A stretch of 5,799 nucleotides of DNA. Source: Victivallales bacterium (GTDB taxonomy: Bacteria; Verrucomicrobiota; Lentisphaeria; Oligosphaerales; Oligosphaeraceae). The translations under genes and the position numbers were made by a program. The notes under the pieces are model-generated. The model had not been told where the DNA came from and did not search any database. It saw nothing but the letters and a program-made list of their open reading frames with translations. Shown in pieces: positions 1-5,799 of the stretch (positions are counted from its first letter, which is position 1; every line of letters begins with the position of its first letter). The DNA is taken from the NCBI GenBank assembly GCA_900771165.1, contig CAAGMX010000418.1, positions 1 through 5,799 on the forward strand. Direction: 5' to 3'.

Positions 1-442
1 GAAGACAACGGGCCAGCAGCCCGCCGCATTCGGCGGTGATCTCCTGCCCGTCCATCATCCGGGCATGAAGGGTGACCGTGAGGGGACGGGTGACACGACC
101 CGATACCCCCGGCAGACTCAGGCATCCCTCCTCCGCCGTGGCGGTCTCCGCACTGGCATCCACAATCTCCGGATTGATCAGAACCAGGGGCATCTGACTC
201 TCTAATATCAGTTCCCCCGGCAAGGCGCCGGGACGGCTCCGGCGCTTCTCATCCACCGTCATCAGGGCAATCATCCGGATGTCCACCCCGATCTGAGGGG
301 CCGCCAAACCCACGCCAGGCACTTCACTCTCCAGCAGGGACCGCAGCAGCTCCTTGGCAAAATCCCGGATCTCCGGCGTGATCTCCCCTACGGGGGCCGA
401 GGGCGTGCGGAGGGCCGGATGCCCATTGACCACAATCCGCAT
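1..442 (-). CDS. def: Peptide deformylase, partial (C-terminus beyond window start)
   Basis: This enzyme removes the formyl group from the N-terminal formyl-methionine of nascent proteins at the ribosome, using a bound metal ion. The 147 visible residues carry family motif I, GVGLAAPQ (residues 43-50), and motif II, EGCLS (105-109), whose Cys107 is a metal ligand. The reading frame leaves the window at ...GGLLARCL, just where the third motif (QHExDH, catalytic Glu and two metal-ligand His) is expected, so the gene is cut by the edge and need not be broken. I chose the ATG at 442 because the protein then begins MRIVVNGHPALR, like other deformylases, and AAGAAGGG (450-457) sits 7 nt upstream as a ribosome binding site. 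An in-frame ATG at 481 would add 13 residues but has no ribosome binding site. It lies 226 nt downstream of the CE15-like gene on the same strand and may have its own promoter. The assignment is firm; the catalytic HExxH is not visible. Confidence 0.95.
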   Translation of the reverse strand, partial: MRIVVNGHPALRTPSAPVGEITPEIRDFAKELLRSLLESEVPGVGLAAPQIGVDIRMIALMTVDEKRRSRPGALPGELILESQMPLVLINPEIVDASAETATAEEGCLSLPGVSGRVTRPLTVTLHARMMDGQEITAECGGLLARCL

Positions 443-449
443 GGGAGAA

Positions 450-457
450 CCCTTCTT
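450..457 (-). promoter_or_regulatory. Ribosome binding site of def
   Basis: AAGAAGGG on the minus strand lies 7 nt before the ATG at 442. It supports that start over the in-frame ATG at 481, which has no purine-rich Shine-Dalgarno-like sequence upstream. Confidence 0.6.
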
Positions 458-578
458 AAATGACTTCAAAAATGAAAACATGGCCAGAAAAAAGGCGAAC
501 GGGGAAGGAAAACGCTTCTGTCTCCACAACCATAGACTACAGGAATAGGGCGCTTCCCTTCACGAAAAGAAGCACCAT

Positions 579-607
579 AATTTATTGCGTCCCCTGAAAA
601 CTGTACC
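579..607 (-). promoter_or_regulatory. Weak candidate promoter for def
   Basis: On the minus strand a TAAATT hexamer (579-584, 4 of 6 to the sigma-70 -10 consensus) lies 17 nt downstream of GGTACA (602-607, 3 of 6 to the -35 consensus). This would start transcription near 572 and give def a leader of about 130 nt. The match is poor. The main support is the local AT-richness of the gap and the distance between the CE15-like gene and def. Confidence 0.25.
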
Positions 608-668
608 AGCCTGCCCCTAGGGAGGATTCGGAGCCGCCGCCCTCTCCCCCCGGGCGGGGACGGGGAGG

Positions 669-1961
669 TCAGCGGGACTGGCGGATGAAGCGGATGGTGT
701 TCTGCCAGTCTTCGTTGGTGACATCGTGGATGCCGTAGCGCTCGTAGTATCCCTGGCAGGGGGACATGAGGAGTTCTCCCAGGGCGGGATATTCGGCGGA
801 GGGCAGTCCGGGTTTGCCCAGGAAACGATAGGCCTTCTGGGCTTCGCGGACGGCGAGGAACTGTCCCATGGGATCAGCCCATTGGTCTTCCTTTGCGCTG
901 GTGACCAGGACGGGTCTGGGGGCGGCCATCGCCAGGAGCGTATGCTGGTCGAAGGGGAGGGTTTCCGGGTGTTCCGCATAGGGGCGGCAGTTTCCGGTGG
1001 TCCACCAGGAGAGGACATGATCCACGCATTCCAGGGCCTCTCCGTAGTTGCGTCGGCTCAAGGCCGCTCCTCCGCAGCCGGAGCAGTTGCTGATGGCGCC
1101 GGCCCATTGGTCATCGTGGGCGATGGTCCACAGGGCGGTTTTTCCCAGGCGGGAGTGTCCATGGGCCCAGAGTTGGGCGGGATCGATTTCCGGGAGAGCG
1201 GCGGCCGCTTCCCGGAGGCGGGAGTATCCGTAGGCCCAGGCGCTGATGGCGGTGAACTCCCGGTTTTTTGGGGTGAGTTCCTGGGGGGCATGGAAGAGCT
1301 GGTAGACGCTTTGGGGGCGTCCCAGGACATGGTCGGGATAGAAGTCGTAGTAGGCGCAGGTGACGACGGCGAATCCGGCGTCGCAGAGCAGCCGGAAATC
1401 CCACCGGTTTGCCTGGGCGCCCCGGGGGTTGGCGGCCAGCTGGGGCCAGGAAGAGACGGGCACATCCGGATCCCGGGTGCAGGCGTGGTTTCCCATGAAG
1501 TTCATGGCCACAATGGCCGGGACGGGATAGGAGCGCCGGGGAATGTGGCAGAGGAGGGTGGCCTGATGGGTTTTCCCTTGATTTTCCAGAGTCAGCCGCA
1601 GGATCCGCAGGAGGGCCGTTCCCTGGAAAACCTCCTTCTCCCCCAGCACTTCCACCTGCTGGCTCTGGGGCGGCGGCGGCAGCGCCCCGTAGAGAATCCT
1701 CTCCAGATTCGCCAGGTGCTTTTGGCGGAGAGCGGGCCACTGGGCGGCTTCGGTGATAGCGATGCCCGTCTCCGGATCCTTCAGCAGATCCGGCAGGGGG
1801 AGATTTCCCGCAAGGCTCTCCTCGTAGTTGGTGTGGGAGAAGATGTAGTCGAGGTCCTGGGAGAGGGCTGCTTGGTAGCGTTCCAGATTTCCGTCTTCGG
1901 GAATTTCCTCGTAGTGTTGCTTCTTGGGCCAGGGCAGAAAGGGGGTGGAGAAGGGCGTCAT
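669..1961 (-). CDS. CE15-like (glucuronoyl esterase family) alpha/beta hydrolase, no signal peptide
   Basis: The protein (430 aa from the ATG at 1961) resembles bacterial carbohydrate esterase family 15. Characterised members cleave the ester between 4-O-methyl-glucuronate of xylan and lignin alcohols. Visible hallmarks are the nucleophile elbow GHSRLGK (residues 268-274, Ser270), the following NCSGCGGAALSRR stretch (292-304), the APRP strand (347-350), KEDQWADP (357-364) and a late GIHDVTNEDW (410-419) whose His412 would be the catalytic histidine. Where fungal enzymes have an acidic residue (ESG), this one has Cys (CSG); the catalytic acid may instead come from the KED/DP loop, an inference. 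The N-terminus (MTPFSTPFLPWPKKQ) has no signal peptide or lipobox, so the enzyme looks cytoplasmic, unusual for this family. The ATG at 1961 overlaps the recD2 stop as ATGA, suggesting translational coupling. An ATG at 1976 would add five residues; neither start has a clear ribosome binding site. Family membership is fairly sure; the substrate is unknown, and some relatives are annotated only as acetylxylan esterase-like hydrolases. Confidence 0.85.
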   Translation of the reverse strand: MTPFSTPFLPWPKKQHYEEIPEDGNLERYQAALSQDLDYIFSHTNYEESLAGNLPLPDLLKDPETGIAITEAAQWPALRQKHLANLERILYGALPPPPQSQQVEVLGEKEVFQGTALLRILRLTLENQGKTHQATLLCHIPRRSYPVPAIVAMNFMGNHACTRDPDVPVSSWPQLAANPRGAQANRWDFRLLCDAGFAVVTCAYYDFYPDHVLGRPQSVYQLFHAPQELTPKNREFTAISAWAYGYSRLREAAAALPEIDPAQLWAHGHSRLGKTALWTIAHDDQWAGAISNCSGCGGAALSRRNYGEALECVDHVLSWWTTGNCRPYAEHPETLPFDQHTLLAMAAPRPVLVTSAKEDQWADPMGQFLAVREAQKAYRFLGKPGLPSAEYPALGELLMSPCQGYYERYGIHDVTNEDWQNTIRFIRQSR

Positions 1962-4291
1962 TGGGGAAGTGTCCATGGAAGTTGGGGGGATTGGGTGGTT
2001 TGGAGGGGGGAGCGTCTGAGGGGAAGGGCCTGGGGATTTTGGAGTCTCCAGGTCAAGCGGGTGTTGCGGTTTACCGGCTTGTCATTGTCCACGGCGCGGC
2101 GGACCGCGTGAAGATCCCCGGAGAGAACAAAGAGTTTCTTGGCCCGGGTGACGGCGGTGTAGAGGAGATTTCGCTGGAGCATGATGGAGTGTTGCCGCAG
2201 CAGGGGCACCACCACGGCGGGGAACTCGCAACCCTGGGCCTTGTGGATGGTGATGGCGTAGGCGTGAAGCAGCTGGAGGCAGTCGGCGGCGGTGTATTCC
2301 ACCGTTTCCCGGTCGAAGGCCACCCGGAAGGTGCGCTTTTGCCGATCCAGGGAGACGATGCGTCCCATGTCCCCGTTGAAGACCTGCTTGTCGTAGTTGT
2401 TCTTGGTTTGCATCACCCGGTCGCCCAGGCGGAAAATCCGGGGGGACTCCTCGCCGGAAAGGGTCAGCTCCGGCTTCTCCGGGGAGGGCGGATTCAGTTT
2501 CTCCTGAAGCACCCGGTTCAGGACAATGGTGCCGCACTCCCCCTTGCGCATGGGGGTGAGCACCTGGATGTCCTCCATGGGATTCCAGCCGAAGAAGGAG
2601 GGAATGCTCTGGGAACAAAGCTGGGTCACAAAGTGCTGGCACGCCTCCGGGATCTCCTGGGGATAGAAGTAGAATTCCCCCGTTGTGCCCCGGGGAGGAT
2701 TGGTGAGATCCGGAAGGACGCCCCGGTTGATGGCGTGGGCATTGGTCACAATCCGGCTCCCCTCCGCCTGACGGTAGATCTGGGTGAGGGCCACCACTGG
2801 AATGCGGCCACTTTCCAGCAAGTTGTGGAGGACGGCGCCGGGGCCCACGGAGGGAAGCTGGTCCTTGTCGCCCACCAGCACCAGGCGGGCCCGGTCGGGC
2901 ACGGCGGCCAGCAGGGCCGTTGCCAGGGGCAGATCCAGCATGGAGACCTCGTCCACCACAATGAGGTCGCATTCCAGAGGGGTGTCCCGGTTCATGGAGA
3001 ATTTCCGGGTTTTGGGGTCGAATCTCAGGAGGCGGTGGATGGTGGCGGCGTCGGAAACCCCGGTGGCCTCGGCCAGGCGCTTGGAGGCCCGCCCGGTGTG
3101 GGCGGCCAGCTTCACCTGCCAATGGTTTTCCTGGGCCAGCTGCACAATCCGGCGCACCACGGTGGTCTTTCCCACGCCGGGCCCTCCAGTGATCACGGAG
3201 ACCGGGGAGACCAGGGCGGTCTTCACCGCCTGGTTCTGGCCCTCGTTGAGGATGATTCCCCCGGGCGGCGGAGGCGGCGTGGCCAGCTGTTCCCATTCGG
3301 GGAAGCGCTGCTGGAGATGGTGGTGGAGCATCTGGGCCAGGTTGCGCTCCTGCCCCTCCAGATCCCGGGGATAGCAGAGAAGTTCCTCTTCTCCGGGAAA
3401 CTGCAGCGCCAGGAAGAGGGCGCGGGCCAGGGCCTCCTCGAACCCCGCCTCCATGGCCTCCGGGGACAGTGCCCCCAGGTGTTCCTGGGCGTCCTTGAGA
3501 AGCCGGGTTTTGGGCAGGAAGACATGGCCAAAGAGGGTGCTTTGGCGCAGGGTGTAGGCCAGGCCGGAGGAGACCCGGGTGGCGGATTCGGGGGTGACGC
3601 CCAGGCTTTGGGCGATGCGGTCGCAGGTCTGGAAGCCGATGCCCTCCACATCCTGGGCCAGACGATAGGGATTCTGGCGCACGATCTGGGAGGCGCTGAC
3701 TGGGTCGTAGTGCTGGATGATGCGCTGGGCCAGGGCGGGGGAAATGCCATGTCCCAGCAGGAAGACTTCTTCGCTCCGGGAAGCAGAAATCTCCTTCCAG
3801 GCTTTCTGGATGGCGGCCAGTTTCTTCTTGCCGATGCCGGGCACCTCCAGAAGACGCCTGGGGGAGTGGTCCAGAATCTCCAGGGACTCCTCCCCGAAGC
3901 ACTTCACAATGGCCTTGGCCGTGACTTCATTGACCCCGGGAAGGCATCCGCTGGCGAGATAACGCTGGATGCCCAGGGCCGTGGCCGGCAGGAGAAACTG
4001 GGTGGCGGTGGCCTGAAACTGACGCCCGAACCGGGGATGGTCCTGCCAGCTCCCCTCCGCCCGGAGCTCCACCCCCGGCATGGCTCCCGAGAGACTCCCC
4101 GCCACAGTGGCCTCCCCACGGCCGTCCGCCCGCTGCAGCACCACCACCCCATACCCGTTCTCCGGGTTGGCGAACACCACCCGCAGCACCTGCCCAATGA
4201 GGCAGGTCTCCTCCGGCAGAGGACCGCCGGACCGCACCGCGGGAGGACGGGGGGCGTGCCCCGAAGGAAAGGGGGAAGATTCTCTGGGCAT
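1958..4291 (-). CDS. recD2: RecD2-type ATP-dependent DNA helicase (SF1B, 5'-3')
   Basis: RecD2 helicases unwind DNA 5' to 3' and act in DNA repair and replication-fork maintenance without RecB and RecC. From the ATG at 4291 the protein is 777 aa, in the range of RecD2 (roughly 700-800 aa) and longer than RecBCD-type RecD. Domains in order are an N-terminal OB-like region (about 30-100); helix-hairpin-helix motifs (GVNEVTAKAIVKCFG 119-133, PGIGKKKL 151-158, VEGIGFQTCDRIA 215-227); Walker A GGPGVGKTT (369-377); Walker B DEVSMLD (447-453); motif III GDKDQLPSVGPG (474-485); YRQ (506-508); HKAQGCEF (683-690); and motif VI YTAVTRAK (711-718). All helicase motifs look intact. The frame stays open to a TTG at 4411, but the added 40 residues are Pro-rich and unlike the family, and that TTG lies upstream of the likely transcription start. 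A GTG at 4237 is another possible start and matches the usual short N-terminus. None of the starts has a good Shine-Dalgarno sequence. The gene diverges from pfkA, and its stop overlaps the CE15-like start. Confidence 0.94.
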   Translation of the reverse strand: MPRESSPFPSGHAPRPPAVRSGGPLPEETCLIGQVLRVVFANPENGYGVVVLQRADGRGEATVAGSLSGAMPGVELRAEGSWQDHPRFGRQFQATATQFLLPATALGIQRYLASGCLPGVNEVTAKAIVKCFGEESLEILDHSPRRLLEVPGIGKKKLAAIQKAWKEISASRSEEVFLLGHGISPALAQRIIQHYDPVSASQIVRQNPYRLAQDVEGIGFQTCDRIAQSLGVTPESATRVSSGLAYTLRQSTLFGHVFLPKTRLLKDAQEHLGALSPEAMEAGFEEALARALFLALQFPGEEELLCYPRDLEGQERNLAQMLHHHLQQRFPEWEQLATPPPPPGGIILNEGQNQAVKTALVSPVSVITGGPGVGKTTVVRRIVQLAQENHWQVKLAAHTGRASKRLAEATGVSDAATIHRLLRFDPKTRKFSMNRDTPLECDLIVVDEVSMLDLPLATALLAAVPDRARLVLVGDKDQLPSVGPGAVLHNLLESGRIPVVALTQIYRQAEGSRIVTNAHAINRGVLPDLTNPPRGTTGEFYFYPQEIPEACQHFVTQLCSQSIPSFFGWNPMEDIQVLTPMRKGECGTIVLNRVLQEKLNPPSPEKPELTLSGEESPRIFRLGDRVMQTKNNYDKQVFNGDMGRIVSLDRQKRTFRVAFDRETVEYTAADCLQLLHAYAITIHKAQGCEFPAVVVPLLRQHSIMLQRNLLYTAVTRAKKLFVLSGDLHAVRRAVDNDKPVNRNTRLTWRLQNPQALPLRRSPLQTTQSPQLPWTLPQ

Positions 4292-4330
4292 CGGGAAAAG
4301 GGGAGGGGAGACGGAAGAAAGAGGAAAAGT

Positions 4331-4347
4331 TTCCCCCACAGGGGGAA
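4331..4347 (-). promoter_or_regulatory. Hairpin in the recD2 leader, possible attenuator
   Basis: The sequence is a perfect 7-bp inverted repeat with a 3-nt loop: TTCCCCC, ACA, GGGGGAA on the plus strand. In the recD2-direction RNA the GC-rich stem is followed by a T-rich stretch (4330 down to 4311, 11 T of 20, interrupted by C). This loosely resembles an intrinsic terminator placed between the predicted transcription start and the recD2 ATG. The T-tract is imperfect, so it may terminate only partially, act as an RNA structure, or have no role. Confidence 0.35.
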
Positions 4348-4397
4348 GGCAGGGCGGGATTCCAGGCTCCCTGTCCCTGTCCGCAGGCTTTCCGTGT

Positions 4398-4403
4398 ATT
4401 ATA
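4398..4403 (-). promoter_or_regulatory. Candidate -10 box of the recD2 promoter
   Basis: A perfect TATAAT lies on the minus strand inside an isolated AT-rich patch of a GC-rich region. The best -35 at 17-nt spacing is GGAACA (4421-4426), only 3 of 6 to consensus, so recognition would rest mainly on the -10. Transcription would begin near 4391, leaving about 100 nt of leader before the ATG at 4291 and ruling out the TTG at 4411 as a start for this transcript. The opposite strand of the same patch reads TATAGT (4400-4405), 5 of 6 to consensus, so a divergent promoter for pfkA could overlap it. Confidence 0.4.
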
Positions 4404-4497
4404 GTTTGCAACGTCCGCTTTGTTCCCCAAGCCGGACCCCTTGATTCCCTTGTTTTCCCCCTGTTCCGTGATCCCCAGGGGAACTTTGCGCCAGCCT

Positions 4498-4535
4498 CCC
4501 GGAAGGTTTTCCCCGGCCAGCTTCAGTCCCCCCTG
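4498..4535. repeat. 38-nt direct repeat, copy 1
   Basis: This copy runs from CCCGGAAGGTTTTCCCCGG to a CAG and a six-C run ending in TG. It matches 4574-4611 at 37 of 38 positions (T at 4522, C at 4598). Each copy contains a small GGAA-GGTT-TTCC stem-loop. I see no third full copy in the window, and the sequences flanking the two copies do not match each other. Confidence 0.9.
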
Positions 4536-4573
4536 GATATCACGCCCAAGTCCGGCGAGCCGAAGCTCACCAC

Positions 4574-4611
4574 CCCGGAAGGTTTTCCCCGGCCAGCCTC
4601 AGTCCCCCCTG
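4574..4611. repeat. 38-nt direct repeat, copy 2
   Basis: This is the second copy, starting 76 nt after the first. The 38-nt gap between the copies (4536-4573) happens to equal the repeat length. It ends 44 nt before the pfkA start codon, so on a pfkA transcript starting upstream both copies would lie in the 5' leader. It could be a regulatory protein site, an RNA element or a dispersed genomic repeat; the sequence does not decide. Confidence 0.9.
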
Positions 4612-4624
4612 TGCCTCCGGAGAC

Positions 4625-4636
4625 AGGCACCTGCCT
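4625..4636 (+). other. Small inverted repeat just upstream of the pfkA ribosome binding site
   Basis: AGGC, a 4-nt ACCT loop and GCCT form a short perfect hairpin ending 5 nt before the AGGAAG ribosome binding site. It does not itself cover that site. With a 4-bp stem it may well be chance. Confidence 0.2.
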
Positions 4637-4641
4637 CCCTT

Positions 4642-4647
4642 AGGAAG
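4642..4647 (+). promoter_or_regulatory. Ribosome binding site of pfkA
   Basis: AGGAAG lies 8 nt before the ATG at 4656 and fixes the pfkA start. Confidence 0.75.
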
Positions 4648-4655
4648 AAACGACC

Positions 4656-5799
4656 ATGTTGCCCCAGAACATTGATGTCGATTTGAACGCCCTGCCGAAA
4701 ATGGACTTCTCCATCCAGAGACTCGGGGTCCCCACCCTGGTCTCTCCCCTGAAGGAAGCCATCTTCGTGGAGGATACGGAACGCATCTGCTACTGCGCCG
4801 ATGCCGCACGAAACCAGCTCTTCCTCAAGGAGCACAAGATGATGCCCTCCTTCCTGGCGGCCGGCCCCAGAAGGCAGATCTTCCATGATCCCGCCTGGAC
4901 ACGGGTGGGCATCGTCACCTGCGGCGGACTCTGCCCCGGACTCAACGACGTCATCAAGGGACTGGTCAATACTCTCTGGTATGTCTACGGGGTGGACAAT
5001 ATCTTCGGCATCAAATACGGATACCAGGGCCTGAATCCCGCCTATAAGCTCAGCCCCATGGTCCTGAATCCCGATGTGGTGGACGATATCCACTCCGAGG
5101 GCGGCTCCATCCTGGGCTCCTCCCGGGGTATGCAGCCCACCGAGGAAATCGTCAAAACCCTGGACCGCCTCAATATCAACATCCTCTTCACCATCGGAGG
5201 AGACGGCACCCAGCGGGGCGCCCACGCCATCGCCCAGGAATGTCAGCGCCGCCGGGTGGAATGCAGCGTGGTGGGCATCCCCAAGACCATTGACAACGAC
5301 CTGAATTTCATGGACAAGACCTTTGGCTTCGAGACCGCCGTCCAGGCGGCGGCCAATATCTTGAGCTGCGCCCACAACGAGGCCAACGGCGCCTACAATG
5401 GCCTGGGACTGGTCCGCCTGATGGGACGGGATTCCGGATTCATCGCCGCCTACGCCTCCCTGGCCAACTCCGTCTCCAACTTCTGCCTGATTCCCGAAGT
5501 GCCCATCCGGCTGGAGGGGCCCGGTGGACTGCTGGAGGCCATGGAGGCCCGCATGGCCCGGAAACACCACGCCGTGATGGTGGTGGCCGAGGGGGCGGGA
5601 CAGGATCTGCTCTCCGGACAGCGCCAGACCGACCAGTCCGGCAATGTGCTCCACAGCGACATCGGCGTCTATCTCAAAAAACGGATCAAGGAGCATTTCG
5701 CCGCCAAGAAGATCGACATCGCCATCAAGTACTTCGATCCCAGCTACGAAATCCGCAGCCTCCCCGCCAACTCCTATGACTCCATCTTCTGCCTCCACC
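4656..5799 (+). CDS. pfkA: 6-phosphofructokinase, clade X (PPi-PFK-derived, probably ATP-dependent), partial at the C-terminus
   Basis: This enzyme phosphorylates fructose 6-phosphate to fructose 1,6-bisphosphate, the committing step of glycolysis, in the cytoplasm. The visible 381 residues carry the PFK motifs in order: CGGLCPGLNDVI (89-100), GYQGL (122-126), GGSILGSSRG (149-158), GGDGTQRGA (181-189), PKTIDND (209-215; Asp213 is the expected catalytic base) and MGRDSGF (256-262). An N-terminal extension of about 80 residues before the first motif and the GSSRG and GGDGTQRGA signatures are like the PPi-PFK-derived ATP-PFKs of plants, trypanosomatids and several bacteria. The donor-specificity positions are Gly184 (Gly in ATP enzymes, Asp in PPi enzymes) and Lys210 (the residue typical of PPi enzymes). 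The Gly predicts ATP use, while the Lys marks the PPi-type ancestry. The start is set by AGGAAG 8 nt upstream. The gene diverges from recD2 and runs off the right edge, with perhaps 50-80 residues missing. The family is certain; the phosphoryl donor is inferred. Confidence 0.95.
   Translation, partial: MLPQNIDVDLNALPKMDFSIQRLGVPTLVSPLKEAIFVEDTERICYCADAARNQLFLKEHKMMPSFLAAGPRRQIFHDPAWTRVGIVTCGGLCPGLNDVIKGLVNTLWYVYGVDNIFGIKYGYQGLNPAYKLSPMVLNPDVVDDIHSEGGSILGSSRGMQPTEEIVKTLDRLNINILFTIGGDGTQRGAHAIAQECQRRRVECSVVGIPKTIDNDLNFMDKTFGFETAVQAAANILSCAHNEANGAYNGLGLVRLMGRDSGFIAAYASLANSVSNFCLIPEVPIRLEGPGGLLEAMEARMARKHHAVMVVAEGAGQDLLSGQRQTDQSGNVLHSDIGVYLKKRIKEHFAAKKIDIAIKYFDPSYEIRSLPANSYDSIFCLH

Larger units (their letters stand above)
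443..668. other. Intergenic region between the CE15-like gene and def
   Basis: This 226-nt gap holds no convincing gene on either strand. The half next to the CE15-like stop (about 600-668) is very GC-rich, with C and G runs that could pair, but no T-tract follows, so I do not call a terminator. The half next to def (about 443-600) is much richer in A and T than its surroundings, as expected of a promoter and untranslated leader. Short ORFs here, such as a 13-codon one starting at the ATG near 577 on the minus strand, lack any supporting feature. Confidence 0.6.
4412..4655. other. Divergent recD2/pfkA intergenic region
   Basis: No gene is supported here; open frames crossing it on both strands are Pro/Ser-rich and have no recognisable domains. 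It contains the 38-nt direct repeats and a perfect 11-bp palindrome TCCCCAGGGGA (4472-4482). GTTCCCC at 4422-4428 and GGGGAAC at 4477-4483 form a 7-bp inverted repeat 48 nt apart. I see no good sigma-70 promoter for pfkA closer than the TATAGT at 4400-4405, so the pfkA leader may be about 240 nt long and include both repeats. Confidence 0.5.

Noticed and set aside
354..548. Small plus-strand open frame (64 codons) across the def start
   Set aside because: Much of it is antisense to the conserved deformylase N-terminus, and it has no supporting homology or clear ribosome binding site.
601..668. Intrinsic terminator after the CE15-like gene
   Set aside because: GC-rich runs could pair, but stems are irregular and no T-tract follows on the minus strand.
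726..2111. Plus-strand open frame (461 codons) antisense to the CE15-like gene
   Set aside because: It is Gly/Val-rich, has no recognisable motifs, and overlaps a gene with clear catalytic motifs; it is a composition artefact.
2082..3902. Minus-strand open frame (606 codons) in another frame inside recD2
   Set aside because: It is a Pro/Gly/Arg-rich frame-shifted reading of recD2 without motifs; the overlapping frame has all the helicase motifs.
1958..4291. RecD subunit of a RecBCD complex
   Set aside because: The N-terminal OB-like region, the helix-hairpin-helix motifs, the length and the absence of recB or recC nearby fit stand-alone RecD2 better.
1961..4444. Long plus-strand open frame (827 codons) antisense to recD2
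   Set aside because: It mirrors recD2 almost end to end, has a Gly-, His- and Gln-rich sequence without domains, and stays open because GC-rich codon use in recD2 leaves few stops on the opposite strand.
4498..4611. CRISPR array
   Set aside because: There are only two repeat copies with one spacer-sized gap, no further periodic copies, and no cas genes in the window.
4599..5798. Minus-strand open frame (399 codons) antisense to pfkA
   Set aside because: pfkA carries every expected PFK motif in order on the plus strand, while the antisense product is low-complexity Gly/Val/Asp-rich with no domain.

Overview
The window is GC-rich bacterial DNA with four protein genes, two of them cut by the window edges. 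On the minus strand, reading right to left, lie a RecD2-type DNA helicase, a CE15-like (glucuronoyl esterase family) alpha/beta hydrolase, and the N-terminal part of a peptide deformylase. On the plus strand, diverging from the helicase, is a 6-phosphofructokinase of the PPi-PFK-derived type ('group II, clade X'). The organism cannot be named from this sequence. A RecD2 helicase without visible RecB/RecC, a clade X PFK and a bacterial CE15 enzyme together would suit a free-living or gut fermentative bacterium, possibly of the Planctomycetota/Verrucomicrobiota/Lentisphaerota group. That placement is a weak inference.

Layout. Positions 1-442 (minus) hold the deformylase, missing its C-terminal HExxH motif. 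Positions 443-668 are a gene-free, locally AT-richer gap with a weak candidate promoter for def and no clear terminator. Positions 669-1961 (minus) hold the CE15-like hydrolase. Positions 1958-4291 (minus) hold RecD2; its TGA stop overlaps the hydrolase ATG as ATGA, so the two genes look translationally coupled. Positions 4292-4655 are the divergent intergenic region. It contains a perfect TATAAT box facing recD2, a 17-nt hairpin with a T-rich downstream tract in the recD2 leader, and two near-identical 38-nt direct repeats ahead of pfkA. Positions 4656-5799 (plus) hold the phosphofructokinase, cut at its C-terminus.

The genes do not form one obvious pathway: DNA repair, carbohydrate ester hydrolysis, protein N-terminal maturation and glycolysis. 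I found no mobile element, CRISPR array, RNA gene or recognisable defence system. The items most worth a second look are the signal-peptide-less CE15-like enzyme coupled to recD2, and the structured, repeat-bearing recD2/pfkA intergenic region. Neither amounts to a clearly new system on sequence alone.
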